Position numbers and translations under genes: made by a program. Shown in pieces: positions 60,913 to 64,000 of a stretch of 64,000 bases of DNA. Source of the stretch: Thiomonas sp. X19 (GTDB lineage: Bacteria > Pseudomonadota > Gammaproteobacteria > Burkholderiales > Burkholderiaceae_C); the NCBI RefSeq assembly GCF_900089495.1, contig NZ_LT605203.1, positions 1,242,058 to 1,306,057 of the forward strand. The letters run 5' to 3'. The notes under the pieces were generated by a model. The model was not told where the DNA came from. It ran no database searches and saw nothing but the letters and a program-made list of their open reading frames with translations. The stretch's first letter is position 1, and each line of letters begins with the position of its first letter.

Positions 60913-61563
60913 ATGCCTACGAAGAGAAATTCTATCGGCTTAGGGCTGTTGCTCGACCCGGTCCAGTTCGCCGCAGAGCTGGCGACCCTCAAACAGCGCC
61001 CGCACTACGACGGTCACGCGCTGCTGTGTGAACTGCCTGACCGCGTCGCAAGGCTCTTTGAGAGCAAGCTCGTGCCGACCGGTCAGAGCCTTGCCATCAG
61101 CGGGAGTGAAGACGGCCTGTTGTGCGCGGTCGTCACGCTACAGGCGGCGTCGACGCAAGTCGTGTGCATCGTGCCGATGCTCGGGCCCCTCGCCAAAAAC
61201 TGGCTTTTTGAGGCTGTCGAGTCACTGCATCGTATGAACATCGTCGTCTCAATTGCGGACAAAGAGCAGGTCATCGTCGTGACCTCGGGTCCGCCGGTCC
61301 TTCACCCCGATGGGCAGGAGTGGCAGACGATACGCAGGCGTCTCGATGCAGTCGCCTTCGATGGCGACCGTGACAAATTTGTCACGCAACTCTTGGACCT
61401 TCTCCGGCGACTCGATGCCGACGTGCAGAGCGCCATTCCCGGCTTCGCGGTTGACGAGCGCTGGGTTTTCGCCATCACGCCGCCGGCAGCTCCGGTGGGC
61501 GGCGATGTTGACGTCAGGTCAGGTACGGGAATGCCTATGCCGGCAGGTGCCGCACTGCATTGA
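60913..61563 (+). CDS. Hypothetical protein
   Basis: 216 aa, not recognised. Good site CAGGAG before ATG. Alternating hydrophobic strands and helices (LLCAVVTLQAASTQVVCIVPML; WLFEAVESLHRMNIVVSIADKEQVIVV) suggest an alpha/beta fold. Terminators before and after isolate it as a single-gene unit. Confidence 0.65.
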   Translation: MPTKRNSIGLGLLLDPVQFAAELATLKQRPHYDGHALLCELPDRVARLFESKLVPTGQSLAISGSEDGLLCAVVTLQAASTQVVCIVPMLGPLAKNWLFEAVESLHRMNIVVSIADKEQVIVVTSGPPVLHPDGQEWQTIRRRLDAVAFDGDRDKFVTQLLDLLRRLDADVQSAIPGFAVDERWVFAITPPAAPVGGDVDVRSGTGMPMPAGAALH

Positions 61564-61630
61564 GTGCGGTGATGTACGCGGGGAGCGGGCGATGCGCGCC
61601 CCGCAGTGCGGTAGCTGTTTGATTCACGAG

Positions 61631-61657
61631 CGGCCCCGATGTGGGGCCGTTCTTTTT
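61631..61657 (+). terminator. Intrinsic terminator
   Basis: CGGCCCC, loop GATGT, GGGGCCG, then TTCTTTTT. It ends transcription of the 216-aa gene and touches the stop of the convergent DUF6471 gene. Confidence 0.8.
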
Positions 61658-61952
61658 ACTTCGCGCCGAGGCTCGACCTGCGCGGACCGACGCGTCGGAC
61701 GTCAACGCTGTCCACCCCCAAAGCCTTGGCAGCCTGCAGGAAAAACGCAAAAGGAAAAGTTCCCCGATTGATGCGGTTGGACAACGCCTTTGGTTCTATC
61801 TCAAGGCCCTCGGCCTGGAGGAGCCGGGAGAGTTGCTTGGCGCTGCATTCCTGGCGCGCCATGAGCGCCTTCAGAATGCGCCGGGCTTCCCGTTCCCAGA
61901 CCTGGGAAGTGTCGGCCATATGTTGAGACGAATTGCGGTCGGGGCTTGCCAT
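61656..61952 (-). CDS. DUF6471-domain regulator
   Basis: 98 aa if started at ATG 61952; GTG 61985 and ATG 61919 are alternatives. The core WEREARRILKALMARQECSA, LSRLLQAEGLEIEPKALSNRI and RGTFPFAFFLQAAKALGV matches DUF6471, a small HTH-like family common in integrative elements. A TATAAT box sits at 61993-61988. It is divergent from the integrase at 62127 with a palindrome between them, so it probably represses that gene and itself. Confidence 0.75.
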   Translation of the reverse strand: MASPDRNSSQHMADTSQVWEREARRILKALMARQECSAKQLSRLLQAEGLEIEPKALSNRINRGTFPFAFFLQAAKALGVDSVDVRRVGPRRSSLGAK

Positions 61953-62022
61953 GCGCGAGCACTCGCTGAGACGAATGGAGGGCACCGATTATAGGCATCG
62001 TGGAGACGTTAATAGCATCAAT

Positions 62023-62040
62023 TTCCTCATAAATGAGGAA
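62023..62040. promoter_or_regulatory. Operator-like inverted repeat between DUF6471 and integrase genes
   Basis: TTCCTCAT and ATGAGGAA with a 2-bp spacer, perfect arms. It lies upstream of the TATAAT box of the DUF6471 gene and before the integrase start. Confidence 0.55.
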
Positions 62041-62126
62041 CTGCATAACCCCTCGCTCTAGACGTTTGACCAGCGCACATAGGTCAGCAAGCCCCGGGGC
62101 TGGTCCCGGGGCTCAGGTAGAGCACG

Positions 62127-64000
62127 TTGAATATCCTGGAACACGCAGCATCGCAGACGCTGCACAAGCGCCTCATGGGCTTCATCGCCCCGCAAAGCAA
62201 CTCGGGCACCGGCGCGCCGGTGAAGTTGGCACCCGACTGCAGTCCCGTCCCTCGGCGCACTGTCATCCATTTTGATGGTGACGTGGCTCGCCGGATGGGG
62301 CACACAATTGTGCGCGATGCTCTTCAGGAGCTGCATGCGGCCGATGCCGAGATGCGCGCGCTTGCTGAAGATGACCTGGAAGTCCTGACGGGCGCGCTGC
62401 TGGCCGTGCGCAAGAGCATCCGCGAGCAGACCCGTCGCGGCATGGATACTGATGCCTTGGAAATTCTGCAGAGCATGGAGGCTCGGCATGGTTTCACGCT
62501 GGTAACGCAATCGGACCGGGAATGGCGCAGCGTGGCGGACGGCATCAACAGCGCGCGTGGCAAGGCTGTCGACGCCTGGATGGCGGTTCTCAGCGGCGAG
62601 GCGACCGTGGAGGAGTCGATGCCCCGCGGGGATGATGGACTGCTCCTGCAGGTGCTTACCGGGCATTCGCCCATGCAATGCCTGGAGCACTGGGCCCGCA
62701 TCAAGGGCGGCCAGCGCAATCTGAAAACCTATGAAAAATTCCGCGGCATCGCGCAAGACTTGGAGGCCATTCTTGATGGCCAGAGTGTGGAGGCACTCAC
62801 TCCGGAGCACGTCCAACTTTATGCAGACCACCTGGCCGCACGCGGCAACGGTCTCAAAACGGTGCATGGCAAGTTGAGTATTTGCAGCACCTTGCTGGGA
62901 CACTGCGAGTTGCCACGCGCCACACGCAAGTCACTCGTCGACGTACGTCCCCCCAAGGCCAGGGTGAGCCAACACAGTGCGCCGCGCATCGCATTCTCGT
63001 CCGAGCAACTGGGCGCCCTCCTGCAGGCCATCTTCGCTGACTCATCCCTTCCACCTGATGACCGCGTCATCGTGGCCCTGCAGGCCTTGGCGGGCGCGCG
63101 TCTGGAAGAAATTTGCTCGCTTCGTGGTCCGCAACTTGCTTGGAACGGGGTGCACTGGCTGATTGACTTTGTTGAGCCGGACATCGTGCGCAAGACTTCC
63201 GAGCGCAAGGCCAAGGCCGTGAAGGCCGACCAGCTCAAGTGCGCTGACTCAATTCGCAAGGTGCCGGTCCAAGTCTCGGCCGTGCACGGCCTGCATGAGC
63301 GGCTTACCGCGCTCAAGAGAGCGGCGGGCCAGGGTCTGTTGTTCAGACATCTGGCGTCGAACCGCTACGGCATATATGGTGGTGCGCTGAGCATGCGCTT
63401 GAACCGACGTATCGACGCCGTCGTGGGCAATGACCGCCGTCTGGTTCTGGAAAGCCTGCGCAACACAGCTGCGCCGGCCATGCGAAGGGCAGGGGTGGAT
63501 GCGGATGAGCGTCGCATGTTCATGGGCCATGCACCCATTGACGTTCATGCACGGCATTACGACCTGCCGGCGGCGGAAGACTTGCAGGTGGCGTCCAGAG
63601 CCGTGAGTGACATGGTCGCTCGAGCACTCGCTGGGCGCGACTATCCCGCGCTTGACACCGTTTACCGTGCCCGTCCACACCGCACGGCGCGTCGGCTCGT
63701 GCCTTGGGGCAAAGTGAGCGCCGCAGACCGGGAGCGCGCATCTTCAGTCTGCCAGGATGACGGGCAGAGAGATGGGCGGCTCGATGCTCCGCATCGCGGT
63801 GACCAAGACATTGAGCGGCATGCTCCCATATCGTCTACCGACCTGACCGCTACTGTGACCGGTAAGGGCATCGTGAACATCCTCGGGGATGCGAGCCGCG
63901 CGGCAAATGGTCTTGAAAGTGTGCCGAAAGCCATGGAACACCAAGCTGCGGTCCTCGAGGTTGCACCCGGCTCGGTCGCGCATGTAACGCCCCCACCATT
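62127..64000 (+). CDS. Tyrosine recombinase, frame open to the window end
   Basis: The minus-strand frames here are shadows; the plus frame after the stop at 62118 is open for 1874 bp. TTG 62127 or ATG 62175 are possible starts. Catalytic features: AGARLEEICSLRG (Arg), ESLRNTAAPAMRRAGV (Arg of the box with His replaced by Glu), FMGHAPIDVHARHYDLP (His and nucleophilic Tyr). The homologous part ends near 63660. Beyond that the frame is antisense to the next integrase, so the natural stop seems lost or lies outside. Confidence 0.75.
   Translation, partial: MNILEHAASQTLHKRLMGFIAPQSNSGTGAPVKLAPDCSPVPRRTVIHFDGDVARRMGHTIVRDALQELHAADAEMRALAEDDLEVLTGALLAVRKSIREQTRRGMDTDALEILQSMEARHGFTLVTQSDREWRSVADGINSARGKAVDAWMAVLSGEATVEESMPRGDDGLLLQVLTGHSPMQCLEHWARIKGGQRNLKTYEKFRGIAQDLEAILDGQSVEALTPEHVQLYADHLAARGNGLKTVHGKLSICSTLLGHCELPRATRKSLVDVRPPKARVSQHSAPRIAFSSEQLGALLQAIFADSSLPPDDRVIVALQALAGARLEEICSLRGPQLAWNGVHWLIDFVEPDIVRKTSERKAKAVKADQLKCADSIRKVPVQVSAVHGLHERLTALKRAAGQGLLFRHLASNRYGIYGGALSMRLNRRIDAVVGNDRRLVLESLRNTAAPAMRRAGVDADERRMFMGHAPIDVHARHYDLPAAEDLQVASRAVSDMVARALAGRDYPALDTVYRARPHRTARRLVPWGKVSAADRERASSVCQDDGQRDGRLDAPHRGDQDIERHAPISSTDLTATVTGKGIVNILGDASRAANGLESVPKAMEHQAAVLEVAPGSVAHVTPPP
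63744..64000 (-). CDS. Second tyrosine recombinase, N-terminus beyond window
   Basis: C-terminal part of an integrase entering from the right: VFHGFRHTFKTICRAARIPE (His-x-x-Arg box), ALTGHSSGQVGRRYGSMPL (His and nucleophilic Tyr) and IEPPISLPVIL at the end. It converges on the plus-strand recombinase and overlaps its open frame by at least 257 bp. Confidence 0.85.
   Translation of the reverse strand, partial: WWGRYMRDRAGCNLEDRSLVFHGFRHTFKTICRAARIPEDVHDALTGHSSGQVGRRYGSMPLNVLVTAMRSIEPPISLPVILAD

Noticed and set aside
62058..62903. 281-aa minus-strand frame at the right edge
   Set aside because: The plus-strand recombinase frame across the same region has catalytic motifs; the minus frame is its shadow.

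Overview
The window is GC-rich DNA of a proteobacterium. The left-edge chromosomal genes (a LacI/GalR regulator, a HAD phosphatase, thiol peroxidase) and the style of the mobile genes suggest a beta-proteobacterium of the Burkholderiales type. That placement is an inference from protein appearance and codon use; there is no rRNA or intact tRNA to fix it. Almost everything right of about 2.4 kb is accessory DNA built from several pieces.

Layout: (1) 0-2.3 kb, chromosomal genes on the minus strand. (2) 2.4-13.6 kb, an integrated phage/P4-like island on the minus strand: ParB-like fragment, RuvC-like resolvase, DUF927 helicase, Toprim primase-like protein, AlpA regulator, HigBA toxin-antitoxin and a P4-type integrase. 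Two apparently identical 1610-bp IS1182-family elements in the same orientation bracket the toxin-antitoxin and integrase. (3) 13.6-16.6 kb, a transition zone with a possible tRNA 3' remnant, a class 3 lipase, and a junction where the last part of dnaE2 abuts a 5'-truncated DUF6161 gene. (4) 16.9-20.2 kb, an unrecognised plus-strand run of four proteins with strong hairpins. (5) 20.6-36.8 kb, a defence-type block on the minus strand: type I restriction-modification (hsdM, hsdS, hsdR) interleaved with ParDE and a membrane protein, preceded by a PLD-type nuclease gene, then a PH-domain protein and a YhaN/YhaO-like DNA-repair pair. A second dnaE2-tail remnant lies at 36.9 kb. (6) 37-42.4 kb, a plasmid-like replication module: IncQ-type repC and repA, an AlpA-like HTH, ssb, a replication-relaxation-like protein, and a non-coding kilobase with a 26-bp perfect palindrome. 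(7) 42.4-58.1 kb, cargo: a frameshifted glutamine amidotransferase, a 1212-aa protein of unknown function, a DsbG-like protein, an IS1595-family element with clean 8-bp target duplications, an SPFH/zinc-ribbon/TPR/lipoprotein operon reminiscent of Bacillus ydjGHI, a decayed methyltransferase and a Phd/RelE pair. (8) 58.3-64 kb, paired XRE-like regulators, a DUF6471 regulator, and two tyrosine recombinases converging at the right edge.

The most unusual feature is a three-copy element (43.46-43.57, 47.63-47.74 and 57.14-57.25 kb). On the minus strand each copy has a conserved TAGAAT box, the sequence ATGAACTGACCC, and two hairpins. The larger hairpin pairs the ribosome binding site of the next ORF. 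Its stems are kept between copies by compensatory changes and by G-U pairs that exist only in minus-strand RNA. Two copies precede homologous 69-aa ORFs of unknown function. This looks like an RNA-level regulatory element that I cannot match to a known family.

Functionally, the left island would replicate and excise with its own resolvase, helicase, primase and integrase. The 22-37 kb block would restrict and process foreign DNA, with ParDE stabilising it. The repA/repC/ssb block could allow plasmid-like replication of an excised form. None of this activity is shown by sequence alone.
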